A DNA stretch of 64,000 bases from Legionella saoudiensis (GTDB lineage: Bacteria > Pseudomonadota > Gammaproteobacteria > Legionellales > Legionellaceae). A program made the translations under genes and the position numbers. Where the stretch lies: positions 1-64,000 of the forward strand of contig NZ_LN901318.1 of NCBI RefSeq assembly GCF_001465875.1, in the 5' to 3' direction. A model generated the notes under the pieces. It worked only from the letters and a program-made list of their open reading frames with translations. It was not told the origin of the DNA and searched no databases. Shown here piece after piece: positions 53,781-61,416 of the stretch. Positions within the stretch are counted from its first letter, which is position 1. Each line of letters begins with the position of its first letter.

Positions 53781-53792
53781 AAGGATATAAAC

Positions 53793-54845
53793 ATGACTTA
53801 CGTAACAAACATAGAAAATGATTTAATTCAACGTATCCCTCAAGCAACAGAGTTCCTTAATGATATTAACCAATCCTTAGCAGAACTAGCATTTATTAAC
53901 ACCTCATTCTCCCCTGACAAAAGAGCTGCAAATGTACGTGTTGAGTACGTGGAAGTTTTGTTAAAAGATAAAATAATAGTACTGGAAGAAATAGGTAATG
54001 CCTTAAAAAGAGGGGCGGAAGTAAGGACCGATTTTGAAGTAATTGTTGAAGAATGGTTTATGTCACATCGTGAAAAATTATGTAGTGGTTACAATTCATG
54101 GTTACATGCTCACGCAAAAGTTGCATCGAGTTTTGTTGTTGGACCCGCAAACTTTCCCGTTGAAAGAAATCAAAAACTTTCCGGTTATGCTGATGCTAAA
54201 TATTTGTCAATTGATGAGTTTAGAAAGAAATCAATCAAAAAAATTTTGAAATATATCTTACCTTATGGCGATGGTTTTTCTATCCAAACGGACGATCCCC
54301 GCGCCTGCGACAAAATCCAAAATAAAATTGCTGAATTAGAAAAGCAGCGAGAAGATAAGAAAGCGATCAATAAGTTGATTCGAGCCTATTTTAAAAATGG
54401 CAGTTCTGAAATATCGTCTGAAAATTTAGAAGACTTTAAAAATAAATTACGCACTGAATTTAATCTGGATGAAGAAGAAATAATGTATATATTGAAACCT
54501 GATTATTTCGGAAAAATTAGAGGCTTTGCAAGGTTTGAGTTGCAAAATTTAGGGGCTAATATTAAGCGTTATAGAAAAAGAATAACCGAGGTCGAAAAGA
54601 CAAACTCTAAAACGATAGATGACGCGTTTGAGAATGGGATTAAGGTAACAATTAGTGACGATCAAAAGATTTGCATTCACTTTGGTTTCAAGCCAAGCGA
54701 GGAAATAAGAACCCTACTTAAAGAAAATTCATTTAAGTTTTCACGAAATCGAAATAATGCATGGGTGCGAAAATTTACTTTAAACGCAGCATACAGTTAT
54801 AAGCAATACATTAAGCCAAAAATTGAATTACTTGAAAGCAGTTGA
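53793..54845 (+). CDS. Plasmid/phage-type hypothetical protein
   Basis: A 350-residue protein with SD AAGGAT. A central VVGPANFPVERNQKLSGYAD motif and a C-terminal FKFSRNRNNAWVRKFTLNAA motif are, to my recollection, shared with proteins of plasmids and phages of unknown function. The C-terminal motif resembles the end of the J-domain protein at 58697. A decayed copy of the C-terminal third lies at 63366-63633. It shares promoter design with ardB, so an early-transfer or anti-defence role is possible. Confidence 0.6.
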   Translation: MTYVTNIENDLIQRIPQATEFLNDINQSLAELAFINTSFSPDKRAANVRVEYVEVLLKDKIIVLEEIGNALKRGAEVRTDFEVIVEEWFMSHREKLCSGYNSWLHAHAKVASSFVVGPANFPVERNQKLSGYADAKYLSIDEFRKKSIKKILKYILPYGDGFSIQTDDPRACDKIQNKIAELEKQREDKKAINKLIRAYFKNGSSEISSENLEDFKNKLRTEFNLDEEEIMYILKPDYFGKIRGFARFELQNLGANIKRYRKRITEVEKTNSKTIDDAFENGIKVTISDDQKICIHFGFKPSEEIRTLLKENSFKFSRNRNNAWVRKFTLNAAYSYKQYIKPKIELLESS

Positions 54846-54851
54846 AACAGC

Positions 54852-54869
54852 AAAGCCCTTCGGGGCTTT
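54852..54869 (+). terminator. Terminator-like hairpin
   Basis: AAAGCCC-TTCG-GGGCTTT, a 7-bp stem with a stable tetraloop, lies 6 bp after the stop at 54845. It is followed by CTAAG rather than a long T-tract; the stem itself supplies three T. It probably ends the 53793-54845 transcript. Confidence 0.65.
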
Positions 54870-54900
54870 CTAAGAGTAAGAAGAAACTCTAAATTTTCTA

Positions 54901-54940
54901 TATTTGGGGTTTATCCGCATATCTAGACCAAACTGGCAAT
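54901..54940 (-). repeat. Copy B of the 40-bp dispersed repeat (inverted)
   Basis: Read on the minus strand: ATTGCCAGTTTGGTCTAG followed by ATATGCGGATAAACCCCAAA. It matches copy A (39767-39806) closely and faces copy C (55088-55131) across about 150 bp. Confidence 0.55.
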
Positions 54941-55087
54941 AAAGAGTTATCTTATTGATTTTACAAGCATCTTATTTGGTCCTTTATTTCATAAAATAGA
55001 ATGCATAACCCACAAAATGGCTTGCTAAGCAGATTTTTTTTCAATAAAAGGGCATTTAGTTTTATATTTGTCCTAATATATCAAGCC

Positions 55088-55131
55088 ATTGCTTAATTGG
55101 GCCAAATATGCGGAAAAACCCTATATTGAGG
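55088..55131 (+). repeat. Copy C of the 40-bp dispersed repeat
   Basis: ATTGCTTAATTGGGCC followed by AAATATGCGGAAAAACCCTA. It is more diverged than A and B at its start but keeps ATATGCGGA-AA-CCC. It ends just before the SD of the gene at 55140, so it could include that gene's promoter. Confidence 0.5.
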
Positions 55132-55139
55132 TAAATACA

Positions 55140-55454
55140 ATGGCAAATTATATCGTTAAAATACCGCATAATGGGAAAGATTATTATTTAATATGGGATA
55201 CTAACGTTGATGCGCCTGCTATTTATGGCTGTAGTTTGAGAGCTTTAAAAAATTATTATCTGCAAGAATATGGTGAAAAAGGTTTGCATGATTTGCAAGA
55301 GCGGTTGAATCGTGTTGAGAAAAAAGGTGTGTCTTCACATATTCATAGTAATTTTGATGAACTTATTGTGTGTAATAGAGCAGGGGAGAATGAAGAAGAA
55401 TTGACCAAGCAAGAAATTATAGAAAAATTCTGTAGGGAAGAACTCTACGTTTAA
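55140..55454 (+). CDS. Conserved small hypothetical protein (intact copy)
   Basis: A 104-residue protein. I place the start at the ATG at 55140 (MANYIVKIPHNGKDYYLIWD), with TTGAGG upstream; the longer frame from 55089 runs through the 40-bp repeat. Conservation with the broken copy at 43165-43479 supports both the start and the coding nature. It is acidic at the C-terminus (ENEEELTKQEIIEKF). Function is unknown. Confidence 0.65.
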   Translation: MANYIVKIPHNGKDYYLIWDTNVDAPAIYGCSLRALKNYYLQEYGEKGLHDLQERLNRVEKKGVSSHIHSNFDELIVCNRAGENEEELTKQEIIEKFCREELYV

Positions 55455-55501
55455 TAGGGATTCTACACGAGAAACGCCCAAATATAAGTACTAGTAAAGG
55501 A

Positions 55502-55687
55502 ATGAAGATGGATGAGGAAAAAACAAAATTTTCAATTGTGGATGAGCATTGGCAGGTGTTTGATGACATATCTGAAAACGAAAGTTATAAAAATTTTAAA
55601 GCTCATGCAAATGAATTGGGCAAGACGATGAAAGAGGCTTTTGCTAATGTCATAGAAATCCAAAAAACTATTAACGATGATAGCTAG
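55502..55687 (+). CDS. Small acidic hypothetical protein
   Basis: A 61-residue helical protein with AAAGGA before the start (ATG at 55502, or 55508). It lies 47 bp after the previous gene on the same strand. No family is recognised. Confidence 0.5.
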   Translation: MKMDEEKTKFSIVDEHWQVFDDISENESYKNFKAHANELGKTMKEAFANVIEIQKTINDDS

Positions 55688-56113
55688 AGCGCTTTTATAA
55701 CCTAGAGAAGGGTAGGGGCAAAAATTAGGTCTAAATATTTATGTTTAGTCTGCCGTGATAATCAGACCTAATGTAGCTATAGTTGAAATTGATTATTTCT
55801 AGCTAATTGGGGTCGTCTGGAAGAACCCCCAAAAAGATACAGACGAACATTGTACTTTGATGATTTATAGGGAATTTTATTTGATGTGGCCACCCCAAGA
55901 AGGTTATATGATACTTTTGGCCCTACTCGCCTAAGAGTAGTCAAAATAATATAATAAAACATCGAGCGGTTTTTTTAAACAACAAATACCCCTTTAAACC
56001 ATACATCAATGTTTGTATTGGCAATTTAATATTGGTTATGTATTTGATAGTGACACTGTACTTTTATGATAGTGTCATTATCAACTTGGGTTCAATTAGC
56101 CAGGCTCTTATTT
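55688..56113. other. Intergenic stretch with an inverted repeat
   Basis: No gene is supported. An imperfect inverted repeat, GATAGTGACACT at 56046-56057 and AGTGTCATTATC at 56071-56082 (11 of 12 paired), lies below the end of the HigBA-type operon. It may be a terminator for that operon or an operator for a small unseen gene. Confidence 0.45.
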
Positions 56114-56404
56114 TTAAGCTTGTAATTGTAAGGTTAATCGCATATTGAGCGCATCAGCTACTTTGACCAATGTTTCCAGAGAAGGAATAAATGAACTGCT
56201 GCCACTTTCAAGGCGAGAGACAACGGACTGCTTGCTGCCTATTTTTTTTGCAAGTTCTGATTGGGTCATGTGGCGCTCTTTGCGTGCATTCGCAATCATT
56301 ACCGCAATGTTATTAATAATTTGTTCGCGTTCGTAATGCTTTGCAAAATCATCATCCTGCTTGATTTTATTGTCAATAAATTCATTCAAGGTAAGTGCTT
56401 TCAT
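56114..56404 (-). CDS. Xre-family antitoxin (HigA type)
   Basis: A 96-residue antitoxin with a classical Xre HTH in its second half (MTQSELAKKIGSKQSVVSRL, then ESGSSSFIPSLETLVKVADAL). It overlaps the end of the toxin gene by 23 bp, so the two are translated together. It should repress its own operon and block the toxin. Confidence 0.9.
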   Translation of the reverse strand: MKALTLNEFIDNKIKQDDDFAKHYEREQIINNIAVMIANARKERHMTQSELAKKIGSKQSVVSRLESGSSSFIPSLETLVKVADALNMRLTLQLQA

Positions 56405-56735
56405 TATCGTATACCTCCATCATGCGTTTTTCAGCAAGCTCAATCTCTTGCTTTGGTGCTTTTTGCGATTGTTTTTTGTATGCATGTAAAAGTACTATAA
56501 TCTCTTTTTGAATACATACATAAAAAAAGCGATAGCCACTGCGAGATGTTTTGATCTTAATTTCCCAGAGCGATCCTTTTATTTGTCTAAATTGTACGCG
56601 CGGGCTATCGAAGCCAAGCTCCTCGATGTTTTTCAAGCATCCAGCAATACGCGCGATTTCATCTGGCGGTAAATCGTTTAGGAATTCCGCCACCGGGTTT
56701 TTTCCCGATTGTTTTTGGTAGAATTTTACTTTCAT
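56382..56735 (-). CDS. RelE/HigB-type toxin (Gp49-like)
   Basis: A 117-residue toxin. Characteristic features are NPVAEFLNDLPPDEIARI, LRQIKGSLWEIKIKTSRSGY-like strands (QIKGSLWEIKIKTSRSGYRF) and the C-terminal HAYKKQSQKAPKQEIELAEK. It would cleave mRNA. It differs from the toxin at 46221, so this is an independent module. The gene 108 bp upstream encodes a paralogue of the mqsRA-linked protein. Confidence 0.9.
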   Translation of the reverse strand: MKVKFYQKQSGKNPVAEFLNDLPPDEIARIAGCLKNIEELGFDSPRVQFRQIKGSLWEIKIKTSRSGYRFFYVCIQKEIIVLLHAYKKQSQKAPKQEIELAEKRMMEVYDNESTYLE

Positions 56736-56842
56736 AATTAATTATAGCATAAATGTGATAATTTCACCATTGTTAAACCCATGAAGTCCAATTTTTTAGT
56801 TAATGGGATTTTGTGATCCTCCCCTTTATAAGTAGGCTTCAA

Positions 56843-57679
56843 CTAATTAGTTGAAGTTTTATCATGTAGGTTTTTATAGCATTTGATTTTATCCATTAAC
56901 TCATTTTTATTGAGATGAATAATTTTCTTAATTACGAGCTCAGGGTCATGGCTTTGATCTAATAATTGCTTCGCCCATAGCATAAAGACATCATCTTCAG
57001 TGAGCATCGTGAATAATATTTCTGGCTTCTCTTTAAATAATAATTCTATAGCACAGGCTGTAAGCCATTTGGTAGGAATTGTGTCTCCATGAGCCATGCT
57101 TTGAATGGCCATTGGCGAGAAGCTTTTGTCTTTTTTAAATAATTCTTTTGCTAGCGCATGTAATTTTTCAGAACGGTTGTAAATTGATTGTATTTCGGCA
57201 AAAACAGCTTGCATTTGGCGAGTAAAATCCTGCTTTTTATATTCTGCAAGATTTGCCTTGGTTAAAATCGTTAATGCCTCTTCTTTGCTCTGGCCCGAAA
57301 GTTTGCTAACGGCGATTTTCATTTGTTGAATGATGCTTGCTATCATTGGTTCAAAAATGTTGAGTTCGACATTGTTTTGATGACAAAGAATTTCAATTTG
57401 GTCTAATGTCTCGGTGAACTCATAAGGCAGTCGGAAGCGGAAATCAATTAATGAATTTTGTGGTGTTGGATGTAGCTGTTGATAAATCGCTGTAATATTT
57501 TGGATAAATTGTTTAAGTTCAATCAGTTCATTTATGGATAATTTAGCCCATCCGTCAAAAGAGTCGGGGGCATCCATTAGAAATGAGCCATATAAAACCT
57601 TTGAGTCAGCTTGTTTTACATAAACTCGCGGAGCTTTCCGTGAGTTTTGTCTAATTTCGAATCTTAAGAGCTTATTCAT
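56843..57679 (-). CDS. Paralogue of the mqsRA-linked protein, near a HigBA-type module
   Basis: A 278-residue protein related to the one at 51255-52073, with the shared IPTKWLTACAIELL segment preceded by FSPMAIQSMAHGD, which together look like an HTH. The N-terminal part is strand-like (LRFEIRQNSRKAPRVYVKQ). Its ATG overlaps the stop of the 275-residue gene upstream (TAATG), so they are coupled. Function is unknown. Confidence 0.6.
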   Translation of the reverse strand: MNKLLRFEIRQNSRKAPRVYVKQADSKVLYGSFLMDAPDSFDGWAKLSINELIELKQFIQNITAIYQQLHPTPQNSLIDFRFRLPYEFTETLDQIEILCHQNNVELNIFEPMIASIIQQMKIAVSKLSGQSKEEALTILTKANLAEYKKQDFTRQMQAVFAEIQSIYNRSEKLHALAKELFKKDKSFSPMAIQSMAHGDTIPTKWLTACAIELLFKEKPEILFTMLTEDDVFMLWAKQLLDQSHDPELVIKKIIHLNKNELMDKIKCYKNLHDKTSTN

Positions 57680-58506
57680 TAAGCAGCCTCTAATAAAATA
57701 AGTGGTGAATTGTTGTTATATTGAGATGCAATCTCTTTTGCATCGTTTAGTCGTGTATATGTTTTGTTTGTTGCTAAATTAACATAGTATTTTTTTCCTG
57801 CTTGTTTGTAATGGTGTTTTGCGCGAAATGCAAATACAGGTGTATTGATAACCCCCCCTATTAAGCAGATTTTCATGCTTCTAGTGATGGCTTCGGTATC
57901 ATGAAGGGTTTCATTAAAGTACTTGCCAAGTATATGATGTTCATTGAGCTCATATAAGCATTTTAAATTGTTCCATCGATTTCCATAATAGCGCATGTAA
58001 TAGGTAACACCTGTAATATTTATTTTTCTGGCGCGAGTTTCGTAACGTTTATAACTGGAACGCCTCAAGGAATAATAAGGTTTAAACGCTTGCAACATAG
58101 GCAGTGTTTCTTGTTGGCCATATAAATAAACAAGATTATTAAACTGTGCGTCAAGCTTCGCTTTTTGCGTTCGTGCGTCCCCTAACTTAATCCTTATCGC
58201 CTCTAGCGATTGGATAATGAAGTCAATGCCTTGCTTATCTAGGGTTGGTATGTCATGCAATGATATTTCGGTTTGATACTCCAGGCGCTCGAATGTTCTG
58301 AGGGCTTTACATAGCTGCGGGTAATGGATTAGCGTGTCGAGTTCCACGGGTTTTCCCACCGCTTCTTTAAGAGATAATCTATTCCAATAAGAGTAGGAAA
58401 TCTCTTGGGGTCGCGTACACTGCGGTGTCAATCGTAATGCACTTAGTAAGTCATTTAATGAAAGGCTCAAATCAAGTGGTACTTTTCCCGAGTCTAAAGT
58501 AATCAT
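57679..58506 (-). CDS. Hypothetical protein coupled to the 278-residue paralogue
   Basis: A 275-residue protein with GAGGAAGC before the ATG. It has a helical first half and a basic Tyr/Arg-rich second half (SLRRSSYKRYETRARKI, TYYMRYYGNRWNNLKCLYEL), which suggests nucleic-acid contact. The last 40 residues include YYVNLATNKTYTRLNDAKEI. No family is recognised. It is the first gene of a minus-strand operon that may run on to the HigBA-type pair. Confidence 0.55.
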   Translation of the reverse strand: MITLDSGKVPLDLSLSLNDLLSALRLTPQCTRPQEISYSYWNRLSLKEAVGKPVELDTLIHYPQLCKALRTFERLEYQTEISLHDIPTLDKQGIDFIIQSLEAIRIKLGDARTQKAKLDAQFNNLVYLYGQQETLPMLQAFKPYYSLRRSSYKRYETRARKINITGVTYYMRYYGNRWNNLKCLYELNEHHILGKYFNETLHDTEAITRSMKICLIGGVINTPVFAFRAKHHYKQAGKKYYVNLATNKTYTRLNDAKEIASQYNNNSPLILLEAA

Positions 58507-58620
58507 AGCTTCCTCGTTTTTTCTTTTAGTGTCCCAATGACAGAACTTAGTCTATTCGTAATTTTTCTTGAAGTCAACGAATTTATAAAATTTAAATACA
58601 AATAATAATCGCGATTAATG

Positions 58621-58669
58621 TTTACAATATATAGATTTTTTGAGATAATACTCGTGTTCACTTAGGAAC
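58621..58669 (+). promoter_or_regulatory. Promoter P1 with GTTC-GAAC leader motif
   Basis: TTTACA at 58621-58626, a 17-bp spacer, GATAAT at 58644-58649, then GTTCACTTAGGAAC at 58656-58669. The same order of elements recurs before 59849 and 60899. The short inverted repeat GTTC...GAAC directly after the -10 could be an operator or a leader hairpin. Confidence 0.65.
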
Positions 58670-58696
58670 AATAAAGAAAAATAAAGGAGTTAAATT

Positions 58697-59182
58697 ATGA
58701 ATCAATACGATGCTCTAAAGGTGCTTGGTTTATCAGGTCAAGTGACTCAAGAGGATATCAAAATAGCTTATAAACGAGCATGTTCCAAATTTCATCCCGA
58801 TAAAAATCCAGCAGGCCTTGAAATCATGAAGATGGTTAATTTGGCTTATGACGCATTAAAATCATTCGATGGCAAGGCCTCCATTTCTCAAGATGCGGCA
58901 CAATATGGGGAAGCCGCGGCAAACGCATTGAATGCAATCAGTGGCCTTAACCTTATTGTAGAAATTTGTGGCGCATGGGTTTGGGTTACAGGAGATACAA
59001 AGCCTCACAAAGATTCGTTAAAAGCAGCAAAATTCAAATGGGCACCTAAAAAATCCTGTTGGTATTTCAGACCAGAGGATGCAAAGCGCTCTCGCTCTCA
59101 AGGTAATTATTCACTACAAGACATTCGGGAAAAATACGGCAGTGTGCAGTTTTCAGGGTGCGCACCCCTCCATCTACCTTAA
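58697..59182 (+). CDS. J-domain protein with a C-terminal WxF-type domain
   Basis: A 161-residue protein. Residues 1-60 are a DnaJ domain with the diagnostic HPD at 33-35 (KFHPDKNPAG), which would stimulate DnaK. The C-terminal 70 residues (TGDTKPHKDSLKAAKFKWAP, KKSCWYFRPED) form a small domain seen in other plasmid and phage proteins. Strong SD AAAGGAG. There is no Gly/Phe or zinc region, so it is not a general DnaJ. It may recruit the host chaperone for a plasmid task. Confidence 0.8.
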   Translation: MNQYDALKVLGLSGQVTQEDIKIAYKRACSKFHPDKNPAGLEIMKMVNLAYDALKSFDGKASISQDAAQYGEAAANALNAISGLNLIVEICGAWVWVTGDTKPHKDSLKAAKFKWAPKKSCWYFRPEDAKRSRSQGNYSLQDIREKYGSVQFSGCAPLHLP

Positions 59183-59188
59183 TACTCC

Positions 59189-59208
59189 GGCCACCTGCAA
59201 AGGTGGCC
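59189..59208 (+). terminator. Terminator-like hairpin
   Basis: GGCCACCT-GCAA-AGGTGGCC, a perfect 8-bp GC-rich stem, lies 6 bp after the J-domain gene, with CCTTTTTCT about 10 bases further on. It should end that transcript. Confidence 0.7.
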
Positions 59209-59284
59209 TTGAGCCTCCTTTTTCTAACAAAGAATAACTTATTGTATAGATCGCCAAATCAGGGACACTACCTAAGGATTTATA

Positions 59285-59755
59285 ATGAAAACAAACAAGA
59301 AAGAATTTCACCCTACTACTGAAATGCTACAAACTGCACAAGAATATCTTCAAGCAGAAGCTTATTATATAACTATAGAACCCATTATAAAGGGGATTCA
59401 ACAAGCGCTACTTACCGAATCTCAATATCGCCATAGGGAAGCCAATAAGGTTATAACAAACCCAAAAGATACATGGCTAATGGGTGATATCGATTTCACT
59501 CAATACAGTGATTTACTGCATCACCGCTATTTAGAAAATGGGTTTCAACCAAAATACGGTTATTGTCCCTTGCTTGTCGCTGAAGATGAATTAAGAAAGG
59601 CGGGGAAAAAGTTAATCAATTCACTCCATTCAATCACGGGCTTGAGTGCAATGGATGTTATTAACGCTAAAGATGGAAAAGGCTTAGCACACTTTAAGGA
59701 TTTTATTGAAGTTTCGTTAAGGCTTTTGGTGCCCTACCTAGAATGCGAAAAGTAA
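59285..59755 (+). CDS. Hypothetical protein
   Basis: A 156-residue protein with SD AAGGATTT. It is soluble, with predicted helices throughout and no membrane segment. Lines such as NPKDTWLMGDIDFTQYSDLL and LLHHRYLENGFQPKYGYCPL have a family-like look, but I cannot name the family. Same strand as its neighbours. Confidence 0.55.
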   Translation: MKTNKKEFHPTTEMLQTAQEYLQAEAYYITIEPIIKGIQQALLTESQYRHREANKVITNPKDTWLMGDIDFTQYSDLLHHRYLENGFQPKYGYCPLLVAEDELRKAGKKLINSLHSITGLSAMDVINAKDGKGLAHFKDFIEVSLRLLVPYLECEK

Positions 59756-59774
59756 ATTATATTTATAATAAATA

Positions 59775-59821
59775 TTTACATTTTGTGGTTTTTTGGTATA
59801 CTGTTTTTGTTCGCTAGGAAC
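59775..59821 (+). promoter_or_regulatory. Promoter P2 with GTTC-GAAC leader motif
   Basis: TTTACA at 59775-59780, 16 bp, TATACT at 59797-59802, then GTTCGCTAGGAAC at 59809-59821. It is nearly the same as P3 (60825-60872) and similar to P1. Confidence 0.7.
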
Positions 59822-59848
59822 ATCATAGAAAATTAAAGGAGCTTTACA

Positions 59849-60154
59849 ATGATCAAACACCCACTTCAAATCAACTCCATACTTTATTCCTCTTGGGGTT
59901 ATGACCAAACCAATATTAATTTCTACCAAGTCATTGAGCTTGTTGGTAATGCTACCGTAGTTTTAAGGGAGTTAGCTCAAGAAATTGATACAAACCCAAC
60001 TTCATTTATTGGAAAAACAAAACCCATTCTTAATCAATTTATCGGTGACGCTTTTAGAAAAAGACCTAAAGAAAACGGCCTTGTACGCATTGAGTCATTT
60101 ATTAATGCTTATCCATGGAATGGTACGAGTCGGAATTATTCAACATATAGCTAA
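59849..60154 (+). CDS. Conserved small plasmid protein, copy 1
   Basis: A 101-residue protein (MIKHPLQINSILYSSWGYDQ) with SD AAAGGAG. It is a clear paralogue of the protein at 60899-61207: both share SSWGYDQTNI(N/D)FY, (F)xGKTKPI and a C-terminal PW(N/E)G. I recall similar proteins with SWGYDQTNxxFY in many plasmids and phages; their function is unknown. It is preceded by promoter P2 and followed by a hairpin. Confidence 0.7.
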   Translation: MIKHPLQINSILYSSWGYDQTNINFYQVIELVGNATVVLRELAQEIDTNPTSFIGKTKPILNQFIGDAFRKRPKENGLVRIESFINAYPWNGTSRNYSTYS

Positions 60155-60162
60155 TACCCCCC

Positions 60163-60178
60163 CCCTGCGTAAGCAGGG
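60163..60178 (+). terminator. Small terminator-like hairpin
   Basis: CCCTGC-GTAA-GCAGGG (6-bp stem) lies 9 bp after the stop at 60154, followed by ATTCTTG. The T-tract is weak. Confidence 0.55.
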
Positions 60179-60223
60179 ATTCTTGATAAGAAATTATCTT
60201 TACAAGCTTACTTAGGAACGTTG

Positions 60224-60433
60224 ATGATGAATATAGCCCCTTTAGAAAGTCACGGATTAATAAAAGAAATAACGATCGTATGGACTATTGATGATGTACA
60301 GGAGGTTCGACCCGGTTTGACCAAAGCGCAAGCAAGTGCGGTCTTGTTTCACCTTAAAACCAATCATGACGCAGCTATTGGTATCAACTGGGATGTGATA
60401 GGAGCTGTTTGTGATTATTTGTTTGGTAAATAG
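60224..60433 (+). CDS. Small hypothetical protein
   Basis: A 69-residue protein from the ATG at 60224 (a TTG at 60221 precedes it). The upstream ACTTAGGAAC resembles half of the P1-P3 leader. The sequence has a strand-helix look (IKEITIVWTIDDVQEVRPGL, KAQASAVLFHLKTNHDAAIG). Similar proteins with DVxxxRPxLTxxQAxxVL occur on plasmids, as I recall; function unknown. Confidence 0.6.
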   Translation: MMNIAPLESHGLIKEITIVWTIDDVQEVRPGLTKAQASAVLFHLKTNHDAAIGINWDVIGAVCDYLFGK

Positions 60434-60515
60434 CTTGAAGGTTAAGCGTGTGGAGGGTGGTGCATGCCCCTCTCTTCATTAATGAGAAATGAATCCGTTA
60501 AATAAAAGGAAAATC

Positions 60516-60779
60516 ATGAAATTAAGACTGTACCACGGACGAACGAGCCCTGAACAAAAAATGAATGGCTGGGGATTTGAAGGGCCAATACTTACCGGGG
60601 TCGAAGGGATTATATGGACTTATGGAATACCTAGAGTCTTTTTTGTGAGTAGTCATGACTATGAGAAGGCTAAAGAGCTCACAGGGTGGGATGAATTAGG
60701 CGATGGATTAGAGATGTCAGTTTTTGAAGATATGATTAAAACAAAGGGAGGGTATTTTGGGGATTGGGAGTTAATATAA
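60516..60779 (+). CDS. Small conserved plasmid-type protein
   Basis: An 87-residue protein from the ATG at 60516, which has AAAAGGAAAA upstream. The start MKLRLYHGRTSPEQKMNGWG and following FEGP resemble a small family found on plasmids (LYHGRxxPxxxMxxWGFxGP). Function is unknown. The frame from 60489 lacks an SD. Confidence 0.6.
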   Translation: MKLRLYHGRTSPEQKMNGWGFEGPILTGVEGIIWTYGIPRVFFVSSHDYEKAKELTGWDELGDGLEMSVFEDMIKTKGGYFGDWELI

Positions 60780-60794
60780 AATCAATTCCCTACC

Positions 60795-60836
60795 AGTAAA
60801 TGTAAATAATTATTATAAACATTATTTACATTTACT
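60795..60836 (+). repeat. 16-bp perfect inverted repeat over the -35 of P3
   Basis: AGTAAATGTAAATAAT at 60795-60810 and ATTATTTACATTTACT at 60821-60836, separated by 10 bp. The right arm contains the -35 element TTTACA of promoter P3. It could be a repressor site or a hairpin able to fold in single-stranded DNA. Confidence 0.65.
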
Positions 60837-60872
60837 GTAATTCTGTTATACTGTATTTGTTCACTTAGGAAC
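60825..60872 (+). promoter_or_regulatory. Promoter P3 with GTTC-GAAC leader motif
   Basis: TTTACA at 60825-60830, 16 bp, TATACT at 60847-60852 and GTTCACTTAGGAAC at 60859-60872. It drives the 60899 gene and shows the same design as P1 and P2. Confidence 0.7.
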
Positions 60873-60898
60873 ATAATAAAAAAACATAAGGAATTAAA

Positions 60899-61207
60899 AT
60901 GATTAAACATTCTCTTCAAATTGGCTCTATTTTTTATAGTTCTTGGGGTTATGACCAAACCAATATTGATTTTTACGAAGTTACAAAGCTTATAGGAAAA
61001 TGTACTGTGGAGCTTCGTAAAATTGCTCAATCCAAGATTCCTTGTGAACGCGATTACTTCTGCGGTAAGACAAAACCAATTCCAGGTAAATTTATAAGCG
61101 ACCCCTTAAGAAAGCGGTTAACAAAACTCGGTAATATCAACATTAGTTCATTCGAACATGCCTCCCCTTGGGAAGGAAAAGAGCTTCTATATTCCTCTTA
61201 CGCATAA
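60899..61207 (+). CDS. Conserved small plasmid protein, copy 2
   Basis: A 102-residue paralogue of the 59849-60154 protein (MIKHSLQIGSIFYSSWGYDQ). The duplication includes promoter and leader, since P2 and P3 are alike. The two copies have diverged substantially in the middle, so the duplication is old or the copies were acquired separately. SD AAGGA. Confidence 0.7.
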   Translation: MIKHSLQIGSIFYSSWGYDQTNIDFYEVTKLIGKCTVELRKIAQSKIPCERDYFCGKTKPIPGKFISDPLRKRLTKLGNINISSFEHASPWEGKELLYSSYA

Positions 61208-61263
61208 AACAATCCAATTAAGAGGAGAGCTGTCTCTCCTTCTCAAGAATAAAGGAGAATACT

Positions 61264-61416
61264 ATGTTTGCCAAATTGATTTTACGATGTTTTTCCCCAC
61301 TCCATATCGCTGTTGAGTCATTTAAAAAACAAAAAAGGGAAAAGGAAATGATTCATTATCATTTGGGTATAAAGGTTCCCGCAAAAACATGGGGTATTAC
61401 CACATGGATTATATAA
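61264..61416 (+). CDS. Very small protein with strong SD
   Basis: A 50-codon frame with AAAGGAG eight bases before the ATG. The peptide starts MFAKLILRCFSPLHIAVESF and ends in TWGITTWII. It overlaps the start of the next gene (61404), which suggests coupled translation. No family is recognised. Confidence 0.45.
   Translation: MFAKLILRCFSPLHIAVESFKKQKREKEMIHYHLGIKVPAKTWGITTWII

Noticed and set aside
55777-55962. 61-codon minus-strand frame
   Set aside because: No SD and no resemblance to known protein; chance frame in an intergenic stretch.
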